Shown: piece by piece, positions 1 through 9,403 of the stretch
Layout: each line of letters starts with the position of its first letter
Position numbering within the stretch: the first letter of the stretch is position 1
Source of the DNA: Parasitella parasitica
Taxonomy: Eukaryota > Mucoromycota > Mucoromycetes > Mucorales > Mucoraceae
Length of the DNA stretch: 20,704 nt
Assembly: GCA_025201805.1 (NCBI GenBank)
Contig: MU619271.1
Coordinates: 115,893 to 136,596 of the forward strand
Direction: 5' to 3'
Made by a program: the position numbers and the translations under genes
The notes under the pieces: model-generated
Told to the model about the DNA's origin: nothing
What the model saw: the letters and a program-made list of their open reading frames with translations, nothing else
The model's database searches: none

Positions 1-5
1 AGTAA

Positions 6-131
6 ATGTCACCCAAAAATTTATTAGCAAACTTCAAGGAAAATGAAATAATGAGCAAGATACCAGCAGAGAATAAAACGAATATATTTGACAATGTCAG
101 TCAAGGTAGCGGTACCTCTGATGTCAAATGA
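6..131 (+). CDS. Possible 3'-terminal exon of a plus-strand gene lying outside the window
   Basis: An open frame of 41 codons ends in TGA at 129-131. The encoded text is hydrophilic (Lys, Asn, Ser rich) and looks like a protein C-terminus rather than random AT-rich translation. An in-frame TAA at 3-5 closes the frame upstream, so if this is an exon it would begin at an acceptor such as TTTATTAG ending at 27, giving coding sequence from about 28. That would make a gene converging on the membrane-protein gene, with the two stops about 56 bp apart. The alternative is a chance small ORF in the 3' flank of that gene. The family is not recognised. Confidence 0.27.
   Translation: MSPKNLLANFKENEIMSKIPAENKTNIFDNVSQGSGTSDVK
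20..25 (-). terminator. Candidate polyadenylation signal for the membrane-protein gene
   Basis: AATAAA reads on the minus strand (TTTATT on plus), about 160 nt past the stop of the minus-strand gene that ends at 188. This is a motif match only. AATAAA-like words are common by chance in DNA this AT-rich. Confidence 0.3.
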
Positions 132-187
132 ATTGAACAAGAAGATTAACTTTATCCAACTCATCGGCTAAATGCATTATTCTTTTA

Positions 188-2240
188 TCAATAATACAGA
201 GTATCATCAACATTTTTATTACTAGTTTTTGATGTCCATGAAAACCATCTCGACATTATGCCCTCTCTAAAAGTTTTTTGGGGCGTTTCTTTCTTCTCGT
301 GCTGGTCCGAGGACTCTATATCATTATATGAGTGATGGCCGGGATTATCATATTTTACTGATAGATCGACCACTGTTGTATTTAGGGAACTGCCAAGGAT
401 TTCATGATCTGGAGGTTGGATATAGTATATGAAATAAACTGTGATGAAGCAGAGTATGATAAAAATCCATCCTCCAATGATGATGTACATCACCGTTAAT
501 GGTCCCAAACTTTGAGCTGCATTGGTATCGCTTAGTATAGCGACAAGAGCAGATGTCCATAGAATGCAAGTGAAAGAAGCGGTTCTAAAGAAATTAATCT
601 TTTTTTTTTTGCTTAATTTAAGTAAAAGTATCGAATTACTGCGTAGTCATTGCCTACCTTATCAACATAGCATGGCCTAGTTTTAATATTGTAGCAGATC
701 ATTGTCAGAAGAATTGTAATGGACAGCACAGCACGCATGCGGTTCACGTTTGTGGTAGACTCAACCAAAAGGAATACGATGGCAAGCAAGAGACCTACGT
801 TGAGTGTGAGCAAGGTATCAAGCATCTGAAGTGTAATAAAACATACCCATATTTTTGATAAAAGCAACGCCGATCGACTTGTAAGCAATCTCGTTCTTTG
901 TTGGCACACGCTCGTAGCTGGTCAGAAATATAGTCATCAGGAAATAGGCTACAACGTATCCAAACAAGGACAACCAAAGATAGAGCTGGCGAGATATATT
1001 TGGCGCATTGCACCGCAATGTAACGCTAAAGTCGTTTGCTGGAATGTTGAGTGATTGACAAGCAGCTGAACTGACAAACGTTGTCAATATAGGAATATAC
1101 AGTAAAGTCTAAACCAGAACATGTTAATGGGACAAGCTACTGGAAAGCGCTTCAAACACTTACTGCTACTGGAATGCACCATCTAACCCACCTTGTAGGG
1201 AGCTTATAGGGATATTTGTAGTTGACCGCATGAATGATCAAACCCAACACCAAGCTAACACAGGTTGCAGCAAATGCAGTCCACAAAGAGTAGGTGTACC
1301 ATGTTGGGGTCCGCATGTCTGGCATCAACCCGCCTGCATTCAGCACAAAGGAAACTAGCTGAGACGTCTCTTTCTGGCCGGCTGTACCGGAGCCACTGTC
1401 GACTAGTGAAGTGACAGTAATCAGGTCTCTCAATGGAAATGTCATCAGTTGAAAGAACTCAATTATCAAAATAGTAATCTGCACCCAGTTAGACCACATA
1501 GATTTGTCCCAATTGGAAAAACTTGTGTCGTAGATGGCGTTAATATGAGCATCGTTTTCGCCAAACAGCTTCCTTCTCTCCATATAATAGCATCGTTGGC
1601 GGGTGATTAGATACAGATTGATGGACAGGACAGACACAAACAGGGCTGCCTGCAGTAGTAGCGTGGAAGAGCGGCTGTCAGCTGGAGAATTGACCGCACC
1701 GACCAGTATGGACAATGCAATGACAAAACTGACGATGAAAAACAAAGAAAATAAATGATACCATTTCGACCGATACACGCGTTGGTGTTCATGCAGTATT
1801 AAGGGTATTGTAGTAGCAGTCGAGGCGGTAGTGCCAGCTGTTGCGGCAGCATTAGCTGCTATACTGGGATGTATGCTGTCCAAGGCTGCGCCTGTGGCTG
1901 TTGATTCGATGATGGCTGCGGTTTTGCCTGTGTATTTCTTCCATAGTACTATCACCAATGTCAAGATGGGGATTTTAAATGTAGTTTTGATCTGACTCGA
2001 TATGTTGTCGACTAGAAGGTATATTTCTTGCTGCTGTCCAACTGCCTGGTCTCCTCGCTGGGTAATGGGTATTTTATGTCTTTCTGTGTACCAAAAATAC
2101 AAGACAAATGACAATAACAGCAATGCTATGATTGAAAAAAACAACACTATGGATACGGTGTCATTTGTCTGATAAGCTGATGACGATAACGTTGAATTAT
2201 ATTGCTGTTGATATGTCGCATAGCCTATAGTATCATTCAT
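188..2240 (-). CDS. Polytopic membrane protein, about 12 TM segments, unknown family (4 exons)
   Basis: No recognised family. Proposed exons on the minus strand are 2240-1164, 1108-847, 794-658 and 598-188, giving about 628 residues with frame kept throughout. Introns are 55, 52 and 59 nt, with donors GTAAGT, GTATGT and GTAGGC. The third acceptor follows a run of A and is the least certain junction. The N-terminus (about 28 residues) has several N-glycosylation sequons (NDT, NST, NDT) and precedes the first hydrophobic segment near residue 30. Further hydrophobic segments follow to the C-terminus, about 12 in all, and the protein ends in a hydrophilic tail of roughly 80 residues rich in Ser, Lys and Asp. 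Loops are short apart from a 50-residue Ala/Thr-rich stretch after segment 2 and a Gly/Ser/Thr-rich loop around residues 275-310. This layout suits a transporter or channel-like protein, but no signature motif supports a substrate. It is divergent from the condensin gene. Confidence 0.8.
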
Positions 2241-2350
2241 ATGTGGATAAAATTGCCGGTGAAAAAAAATAAAGAGAGAGCATTAGCATTGAAATTTATA
2301 ATGAATACAGTTCAAATGTTTACATTTAATTTGCCATTAAAGGAAATATG

Positions 2351-2369
2351 TTTTTTTTTTTTTTTTTTT
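2351..2369. repeat. Poly(T) run, 19 nt
   Basis: Nineteen uninterrupted T residues in the divergent intergenic region, about 110 bp upstream of the membrane-protein start codon. It is a simple homopolymer whose exact length may be affected by sequencing. Confidence 0.95.
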
Positions 2370-2545
2370 CATGGCTTTATTTCGGTTGACATATACGGTA
2401 CCTTGGAACTCTGGTAGTAACTGTGGAAGTTGCTTGTCCTCTAAACTGAAGCTCAAGAAGAAAATTAGTCTTGAGGTAAGCAGCATGATTGTTGGTGCGT
2501 TCACAGAGATGTCAGTTTGGCGCCTCCTTATTTGATAAGATGATC

Positions 2546-2565
2546 TTTTTTTTTTTTTTTTTTTT
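2546..2565. repeat. Poly(T) run, 20 nt
   Basis: Twenty uninterrupted T residues in the same divergent region, just downstream of the E2F-like word at 2516-2523. Confidence 0.95.
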
Positions 2566-3259
2566 CTGAAGCAGATCATCGACATCTATGTTTGTATCTA
2601 ATTTTACAAGTACAAGATCTTGTGTATTTGCTTAGCACATTAAGATCCATTCGTTATGTACCTAAAGCGTGAATTTTAGTCACTAATTGTATAATTAACA
2701 AGACATAAGCATGCACATTCAGAAAGTAAGCTATTTTGTATCTAATAAAAGGATAGGCACCTGCAATGTGTGAAGAGGAAGCATATAAACCTCAATGATG
2801 TCAACTACTAGTAGCAATGTCAATTATAAATACTAGCTTTGGTTTTTTCATAAGATCTCTTTAAAGAATGAACAAAAATATTTATAAGAAACTAGGAAAA
2901 AGTACTGACACTGAGCAATCCACATTTCGAATTTGGGCAAATGAAATATCAGCGTAATTCCACCATGCTACGCAAGTAAAAAACAACTTTTAGAGTATAA
3001 ATACATTTTGCAAAATCAGCAATTAACCTAAAGACAACGGGAACTGAAGCCTAGTCATTGTGGATACATATATTCTGTGTTTAATGCTGGATAGGATTGG
3101 CTTGAAGAATTGTCCAATTTCACAGAGGACACGCTGCCGTTGTGACACGCCCAAGTGCGTGTGTGAGCCATCACTGGGAATAACCCGCGTTCACAAAGGA
3201 TAGGGACTCTTTTTATTTTCTTTTTAACTTTTCTCATACACCCAGTTGAATCAAGTGCA

Positions 3260-6083
3260 ATGCAAAGAGGACCACTTTCCAGCAGCAATTCAAGAAGCCA
3301 AACACATGGTCGAGCTTCAAAAAGAAGCTTATCGTCCACCCATTCAGGCTCGACTAGTAATAATAATAGCAGCAGCAGCAACAACAACAGCAACAACAAC
3401 AGCACAGGCACAACTTTATCAGTCCAGCCATCAGTGCCAACTCTCACTCCTGCTCAAATGTATTCAAACTTTGAGGAATGGATCAAAATCTGCACAGACA
3501 ATGTAAGTCCCTTATACGGATGCTGTTGATTTTATATGTTTAAAACGTGCATGAACAGAAAGTAAATGTCTCCAACACTTGGAACTTTGCCTTGATCGAC
3601 TACTTTCATGAAATGACCTTTATCCGTGAGGGGGATTCCATCAACTTTCAAAAAGCCTCCTGTACACTCGATGGCTGTGTCAAGATCTACACCTCTCGTG
3701 TAGATTCTGTTGCTAATGAGACTGGGAAGCTGCTTAGCGGTTTGGCTGATAGCACTCGTATTGTCTCACATTCATTTTAAAGAAAACAACTAGATCACAA
3801 AACTAACATGATTCAACTAGATACGGATGGCGGCGATGACGAAAACAGGCAGGAAAGAAGAGTTCGCAGGAAGGTACAGCTGACGTTGAGAATGTCCAGT
3901 TCACTCGGTACTCAATATATATTACCTTTGCTAGACCATGCGCTCAGATACAACACTATTAAAGGATTTTTCGGCACTTGCTATCAAAAAATTTGATTTG
4001 GATTTCTCTGTTGATCCTCTATTCAAAAAGACATCTGCTGATTTTGATGAAGGCGGTGCGAGAGGGTTGCTGCTAAATCATTTGAGCCTGGACCAAAATT
4101 GCAAAATCATCTTTGATGCTTCTGATGCGACTGTAGAATGCGATGTAGAAGATGCCAATAACGAACAAATAATCATGTCGATTGAGCACATCGAGTCGGA
4201 CGAGCCTGTTGACCCCGATGATGACATGGAAGACGAGCAAGTCAACTGTTCAGAAGATGATGACGAAGATGCGCAAGCTAAGGCAGATTCAGCTGAACAA
4301 GGGCAAGCAAATACACCCACCAGAGAGGAGTTGGACACAATAAAAGAAGATGGGTCGAATACAGCGGATGGAGATAAATCAACAGCAGAAACCATGAACA
4401 CAGAAGATTCTGCGACAGTACAAGAGTCGCCCTCTGTATTAGTTGAAGGAGAAACTGTCAAAGAAAACTCACCGGTTGCACAGGTTAGCGAAGAATCCCG
4501 CGTGGAAATTTATCGGTTGAAAGGTAGACAAAAGAGCATTATTGATAATGATGAGATACTTATGTCATTGCATGCGACAGCAAAATTACCAAGTTTCGAT
4601 GATCTGCCTGGCTTTCATATTGTACCATTTTTGAACGGATTTGATTTCTTTTCAGATGATACAACTTTGGCTATACCAGACTTGGATAACGAAGACGATG
4701 TTGAAGAAGCAATGATGGATATTGCCAGAGAGATGAGTGTAGCTCCAGACGCATTTCAATATGATGACTATGAGATTGATTACGGTATGGATGATGTGGA
4801 TCCGTTTGCTGATCCAATGGATGAGCAACACTACCCTGAAAACGAAGCCGCAACTCCACACGAAATCGAACATGATTCACTAAAGTATCCCGAAAACGAC
4901 TTTTTATCGGCATTAATTCACAACGGAGATCAAGAGATGCTTAATTACTTTGATACGACACTTGTGAAAAATTGGGCGGGCCCTGAGCATTGGAAACTGA
5001 GAAGAACTGTCGAGAAAAAGCCTGCGCCTACAGCTGTTTCCAATGATGCGGATCGAAATGATAAAACCAAAAAATCAGCCGCCAAGAAACCAGTATCAGA
5101 GTTTGTCCTTCCGTTCGATGAAATTTTGAAAAACTACGATGACATTGACGACGATAAAGTTTTTGAACAAGCAGTTCGAAAACCAGCATTGGGCAGGGAC
5201 GCTTTAAACAAGATGCCCGACAACATTTTGCCTGACGATATCCACTTTTCCTCTAAACTGTTATTGCGATACTCACTGAAGCCAATCTTCCCTGTAAGTT
5301 GCCATAGTCATTTGATTTTGAAGACAAGACCCTAAGATTAAATGTGCAATTTTTCTTCTTTTAGATGGGACCACGAAAAATGAAATCAAAGCAGCAAACA
5401 GCCACAATTTCAAATGGAGCGCCACAAGACAATGGCGGCATTCCTGATGCTGATTTCTGGGCAGGACAAAATCAAGGGTTTGATGATGAAATGTTTGATT
5501 ACGGCATGGACTATGGGGACGATATGGATATGCCAACGGATACATACGACGCAAATGACCAAAGTAAGTTGTTCAACGACCAAACTGAATACAATCTAAA
5601 CGGTAAGACACAGCCATTTTAACAGCATTCGAAGATACTACATTCTACAATGATGACAACGATGATAATGAACACTCCACTTTATATGGCGACGAGTTAA
5701 TTACAAACCACCACTTGAAAAAGACCAAGCCATTATATGTCAACTATGCAAGAACAGCCAAAAGAGTCGATGTCAAAAAACTCAAGGACAATTTATGGAA
5801 AGTGCTGACAAACAACGAGCTGCATGAAGAAAAAGTGCATGGACAACTCAAATTTACAGACATTGTTCACGATTTGAAGAAACTGTACTCTCCAAAAACT
5901 ATGCGAGATATTTCTGTGCCGTTTTGCTTTATTTGCTTGCTTCATTTGGCTAACGAAAAGGATTTGTCTATTTCTGGCATGGGCGCACAATATCAAGACG
6001 ATGATGATTTTGTACTGGGTGACGATAACAACTGGATGAGCAATGAGACAATACTGAATGAAGTTACAATCGTCCAAAACTAA
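3260..6083 (+). CDS. cnd2: Condensin complex subunit 2 (kleisin CAP-H / Cnd2 / Brn1), 6 exons
   Basis: This is the kleisin that links the SMC2-SMC4 heads and recruits the HEAT subunits for mitotic chromosome condensation. Exons: 3260-3502, 3559-3757, 3821-3873, 3935-5293, 5365-5563, 5626-6083; 836 residues, in frame at every junction. Introns are 56-71 nt; intron 2 has a CTAAC branch word near 3802. The N-terminal 60 residues are a Ser/Asn-rich run. The SMC2-binding kleisin region follows (NTWNFALIDYF near residues 85-97, then the VDSVANETGKLLSGLAD segment). The conserved core FDLDFSVDPLFKKTSADFDE lies just after residue 180. A long acidic Asp/Glu stretch spans about 230-320, WAGPEHWKLRR lies near 510, and the C-terminal winged-helix region carries YVNYARTAKRVD and FCFICLLHLANEKDLS. 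It is somewhat longer than typical orthologues (about 740-760 residues), mostly through low-complexity parts. The start is the first ATG in the open frame. Confidence 0.95.
3355..3405 (+). repeat. AGC/AAC trinucleotide tract encoding Ser/Asn
   Basis: A run of AAT, AGC and AAC codons within condensin exon 1 encodes a Ser/Asn low-complexity segment of about 15 residues. On the opposite strand the same tract would read as poly-Leu, which is a shadow and not a gene. Confidence 0.9.
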
Positions 6084-6435
6084 AAATAAACCTTTATACC
6101 AATGATTGACATGATAAAAAAATAAAATACAATGCTTAAACCATGCTATTGATGGAAAATAATACTACACTCTCAAATTTTATTAAAGAGGTTTTGTTAC
6201 GAAAGGTCACGATAAAGGAGATACGTCCGTACCAAGACATGGAAGTACCAGTTTTGAAAGTACTGCGACAAAACAAAAGACATAAAAATGCAGGGAGATG
6301 TTAATCCTACCATGAAATAAGCTCTGGAATTTGCGAATAAGGTACGTACGATGAGTGCCCTTATAAACATAGACATTGTCTCATGAGCAACTAACCACAT
6401 AAAAATCGGGTTCTTTTCTTTTATAATTTTTCAAA
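6084..6435. other. Intergenic, 3' flank of the condensin gene
   Basis: About 350 bp of AT-rich DNA. AATAAA occurs at 6085-6090, directly after the stop, and again at 6121-6126; the second sits at a more usual distance for a polyadenylation signal. A 67-codon minus-strand frame at 6400-6197 shows no recognisable domain, and I do not call it a gene. Confidence 0.6.
6121..6126 (+). terminator. Candidate polyadenylation signal for the condensin gene
   Basis: AATAAA about 38 nt past the stop codon at 6081-6083. Motif match only. Confidence 0.4.
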
Positions 6436-7059
6436 ATGTCGACTCTTAATAAGATTTCATCTATCCATATGATACCAGCAGAGATTTGGATAAATGCGTT
6501 TCAAAATAGTAATGCGAACGCAAACTTATTTATAAAGGATCAAACTTTTCAGCTGAGCAAGACATGCTCAGAAAACTTTTAAGGATGTCAGCCAAACAAT
6601 TGAAAAGATTACAGAAGCTTTTAAGGATCCACCGAGTAGAGCAAGCTTGATCAAGGAATTATCGATTTACTTACATCACGAAGTTAGCCCTTACTTCAAA
6701 ATTGGAGGCGCTCACAAGACACTACTTTGATAAGGCGCTAATCCGAAAAGATTCAAAACAATGACCTCAAATTCAACTTGAAACGCATTCCTATTCCTGA
6801 TGAGTCTTGCTCCCTATACTATTATGAACATGCAGTAATTTATTCCTGAGAATCATTCAAATGCCAACTTTATTTAACGTTTTGGTGGATTCAAGACATT
6901 GGAAATAATCATTGCCCATGGGTACCTGACCGATTCTTGACTTTAAAATTTGCAGATTTTACGATAGTTGAGGGCGCGAACTGCGATATAGAAAATTGTT
7001 TTATTAGAAGCCGATGTGTTTGGTGATTATCCCTCATTGCCTTGAATACTTGTTGAAGA

Positions 7060-7117
<58 letters not shown>

Positions 7118-7335
7118 AGAAGGCCAATATTTCGATGAATTACGTCGATGATAATAATCGACTGAAGAGAAATATTCCAGAATGTAAATTCAGTTTTTAT
7201 GAAGAATACGAAGAATATGGCAAAGAGCTCGAAAATAAGCTTCTTGGGCATATCCGTTTAGACGAGCACTCTGTCGTGAAGTCTGTCAATACTCTGGGCT
7301 TTACTAACACCATTAAAGTCACCAGGAGATTGTGA
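6436..7335 (+). pseudogene. Decayed F-box-like gene, multiply frameshifted
   Basis: The reading starts at ATG 6436 with a short text whose segment MIPAEIWINAFQN resembles the start of an F-box (pattern [LI]P.EI...F). It stops at a TAA near 6580. Protein-like text resumes in another frame (EKITEAFKDPPSRASLIKEL, then SIYLHHEVSPYFKI) to a TGA near 6730. More segments follow in shifting frames: a stretch with FNLKRIPIPDES, one with RFLTLKFADFTIVEGAN, one with VIIPHCLEYLL, and finally a 66-codon segment to a TGA at 7333-7335. The regular alternation of charged and Leu/Ile residues fits the F-box/LRR-like proteins common in Mucoromycota. A 53-nt poly(A) run interrupts it at 7062-7114. No single frame or set of plausible introns restores the whole, so I call it a relic. 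The F-box assignment rests on one short motif. Confidence 0.5.
7062..7114. repeat. Poly(A) run, 53 nt
   Basis: Fifty-three uninterrupted A residues inside the F-box-like relic, by far the longest homopolymer in the window. It could be slippage expansion, the tail of an inserted retrocopy, or an assembly effect. Confidence 0.95.
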
Positions 7336-7724
7336 AAGCTCAACTAGTTCTTTATAGAGTGGCTGTAAACCAAGGTTTATTATGCAAATTATTCTGTCAC
7401 GACATTTATACTTGTGCTCTTCCAAATATGAACACAGTTATGATACAGTACATCGAATTTGCTTATGGTTAAGGCCAACGGCTATCCAAAATGACCATAA
7501 ACGAAACACTGGTATTTGTGCCGTGGAACAAACGGTTGAAAATACACAGCAAATAACTATATTCACAGAGCTTGAAACGGAGACTTCAATGTCATTATAC
7601 GTAAGCTGCTATCAAGTCCAGGCATAGGTAATAAAGCCAGGCATCATGTTTGCTAAAACAATAGCTGTTATTTGCCATTATGGCTTCGAGCAAGACACAT
7701 CAGAATATTACAAAATGTCACCAA

Positions 7725-7747
7725 AAAGTAAAACAAAGTTTTACTTT
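7725..7747. repeat. Perfect inverted repeat, 10-bp arms, 3-nt loop
   Basis: AAAGTAAAAC, then AAA, then GTTTTACTTT. The arms are exactly complementary and AT-rich. No gene context explains it. Confidence 0.8.
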
Positions 7748-8042
7748 GCTAAAATACCTTGTATTTGTAAAGCAAAGCAAGATCTTGATTGCCATGCAAC
7801 CTAAAATGACGCCTTTTCTGATAGCTCCACTATATTTTTTGTTGTGTTTCATGAGAGCATGATGTGATATGAAGAATAATCACAAAACTGGATGAAAACC
7901 CATTCAATAGGTCGATCCCAAAGAATGGTTACATACTGCATCGCAACAAATCGCAAGGATTGCGCCATAAAATAACCTTTGTTTGATCTAGAGTTACACA
8001 TAATAACAAACTGTCTCTGTACCACTGGGATTTTTTTTTTTT

Positions 8043-8048
8043 TTTATT
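8043..8048 (-). terminator. Candidate polyadenylation signal for the bZIP gene
   Basis: AATAAA on the minus strand (TTTATT on plus), about 66 nt past the bZIP stop and merging into the 15-nt poly(T) run at 8031-8045. Confidence 0.45.
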
Positions 8049-8113
8049 CATATGCATGTGGAAACAATAGCAATATACTATATAGATTTAACAATACGGG
8101 CAAGGAAAAGGTG

Positions 8114-9403
8114 CTACTTTAGACTAGCCATTTGCCTCTTGATCCTAAACTTGTCACAGATGGGCAGATAGGTTCTGCATGGCTTATCAAGTCGAGGATA
8201 TTGCACGACCACATAAAACAAAATAAACATGCAAAACTGCTTTTGCAGCCACCTCAGAGGACAACGATCTTGCATGTAGGCCTTCATTTGTGCCAAGTCT
8301 AATGCCTGAGCTGGTGCGGCCACAGTCTGTGCTTCCTGAGATGCTTGGACTTGAGCTTGTTTGTCTGGTTTAGCGTTGATGATGGTCTGCCACAAGGCAC
8401 TGTCTGATAGCGCAGCAACGAACTTATCCTCGCTGCGTGGTTGAAATGATACGGCGGCGTGTGAAGGCGAGGTGGGATCCGCAAATTTGGAGTTTGCAAT
8501 GATATCGTCTGTAGTCATTGTCATTGTGTGTTGTATTACAATTGACATGAGAGCAGGAGCTAACAACGGATACTGGCGAATCAAGTCTATAGTGGGCGTC
8601 GCTTCTTTGTGGAATAAACGAGACAAATCCCAACTCGGGACAATAGCCTGAGCCAAATAGATACTAGTATTTGTCGTATTACTGTTATTACTGTTATTAC
8701 TGTTATTGCTGTTATTGCTGTTCATTAATGCTGATGCTATCGAAGACGATGACGGGTATGACGTTGATGATGATGAGAAAATGTTTGGTGTAATAGAAGT
8801 AGTAGCTATGGTTGACGCTGCCGCCGCCGGAAACGAGGGAGGACATGCGATATGCCAATCCAATGGATGAGACGTTGTGGGTGGCGAAATAGCTGGCTGC
8901 TGGATGCCACCTTTGCAAAGTGCAAGTTCAAGTCGAAGCTGGTCGTTCTCAGCCTGGAGCTTGTCCATCATGCCTCTTACCCATTTGACTTCGAGCTTAA
9001 GCTGACTGTTTTCAGCTTGACATTTCTCCAGCTTTTCCTCCAATGTGGCCATATATTCTTTACGTCTATTTCTGAAATTCCTTGCAGATATCTTGTTCCT
9101 CAGCTGCCTGCGCTCTTTTGAAGGCAGCAGCTTCAGCTGATCCTCAGTGGGGTCATCGTTATCATCTTCTTCAGAAGGGGAGCTATGTCCGTTTTTTTCC
9201 TTGCCAGGCTGTTGCAGGTGGTCGTGAGGAGTAGCGCTGCTGTTGGGTAGAATGGGTGTAAATGTGGTGCTTGGCGGTTTTTGATCATTCAACAGGTAGC
9301 TCAAGAGCTCATTTGAAACTGGAGATTGGTTTGCTTCTGCAGTTGTATCACTATTTAATATCCAATCCAAGATAGGATCCAGGTTTTTGTTGTTGTTATC
9401 CAT
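8114..9403 (-). CDS. bZIP transcription factor, 429 aa, single exon
   Basis: A nuclear DNA-binding regulator. The basic region at about residues 95-118 contains SKERRQLRNKISARNFRNRR; the invariant Asn and Arg of bZIP factors are present as N-x7-R in NKISARNFR. A coiled-coil zipper follows at about 119-163 with leucines at heptad-like spacing and AEN turns. Upstream is an acidic Ser-Glu-Asp patch at 75-88. After the zipper comes a low-complexity Ser/Thr region including a tandem Ser-Asn-Asn array. A conserved-looking C-terminal block has IRQYPLLAPALMSIV and a final Cys/aromatic-rich segment beginning DRCPLRWLQKQFCMFI. The SARNFR type of basic region differs from the CYS3/MetR type, so a sulfur-regulator role is not supported by the motif, although the gene is divergent from a sulfate permease. 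The targets are unknown. Confidence 0.9.
   Translation of the reverse strand: MDNNNKNLDPILDWILNSDTTAEANQSPVSNELLSYLLNDQKPPSTTFTPILPNSSATPHDHLQQPGKEKNGHSSPSEEDDNDDPTEDQLKLLPSKERRQLRNKISARNFRNRRKEYMATLEEKLEKCQAENSQLKLEVKWVRGMMDKLQAENDQLRLELALCKGGIQQPAISPPTTSHPLDWHIACPPSFPAAAASTIATTSITPNIFSSSSTSYPSSSSIASALMNSNNSNNSNNSNNSNTTNTSIYLAQAIVPSWDLSRLFHKEATPTIDLIRQYPLLAPALMSIVIQHTMTMTTDDIIANSKFADPTSPSHAAVSFQPRSEDKFVAALSDSALWQTIINAKPDKQAQVQASQEAQTVAAPAQALDLAQMKAYMQDRCPLRWLQKQFCMFILFYVVVQYPRLDKPCRTYLPICDKFRIKRQMASLK
8676..8720 (-). repeat. 9-bp minisatellite, 5 units, encoding (Ser-Asn-Asn)n
   Basis: Five consecutive 9-bp units of the type TTATT(A/G)CTG on the plus strand, inside the bZIP coding sequence. 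The period of nine keeps the frame, so changes in copy number would alter only the length of the spacer between the zipper and the C-terminal block. Confidence 0.9.

Larger units (their letters stand above)
2241..3259. promoter_or_regulatory. Divergent intergenic region between the membrane-protein and condensin genes
   Basis: About 1 kb without a credible gene. It holds two poly(T) runs (19 T at 2351-2369 and 20 T at 2546-2565), an exact E2F-type word TTTGGCGC at 2516-2523, and a TATAAATA box at 2996-3003 about 264 bp before the condensin start codon. Both flanking genes start from this region, so promoters for both are expected here. Poly(dA:dT) runs of this length disfavour nucleosomes in fungi in general; the effect here is inferred. 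Confidence 0.6.
7336..8113. other. Intergenic region between the F-box relic and the bZIP gene
   Basis: About 780 bp without a supportable gene. Frames at 7382-7627 and 7680-7862 (plus) have no recognisable domain and could be the far end of the relic or chance. The region includes a perfect 10-bp inverted repeat with a 3-nt loop at 7725-7747 and a 15-nt poly(T) run at 8031-8045. Confidence 0.6.

Noticed and set aside
826-846. A 21-nt intron (GTATGT to TTCAG, minus strand) in the membrane-protein gene
   Set aside because: Far too short for splicing, and the joined frame would stop at once. The 52-nt intron 846-795 with the same donor keeps the frame.
3055-3447. Minus-strand frame with a poly-Leu stretch opposite the condensin N-terminus
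   Set aside because: The poly-Leu is the antisense reading of the AGC/AAC tract in condensin exon 1, and the conserved kleisin protein is on the plus strand.
4078-4461. Ser-rich minus-strand frame opposite condensin
   Set aside because: Antisense of the Asp/Glu-rich condensin segment, which naturally reads as Ser-rich in reverse.
5603-5625. A second donor GTAAGA inside condensin intron 5
   Set aside because: It is in a compatible phase with the same acceptor but would leave a 23-nt intron. The donor at 5564 gives a normal 62 nt.
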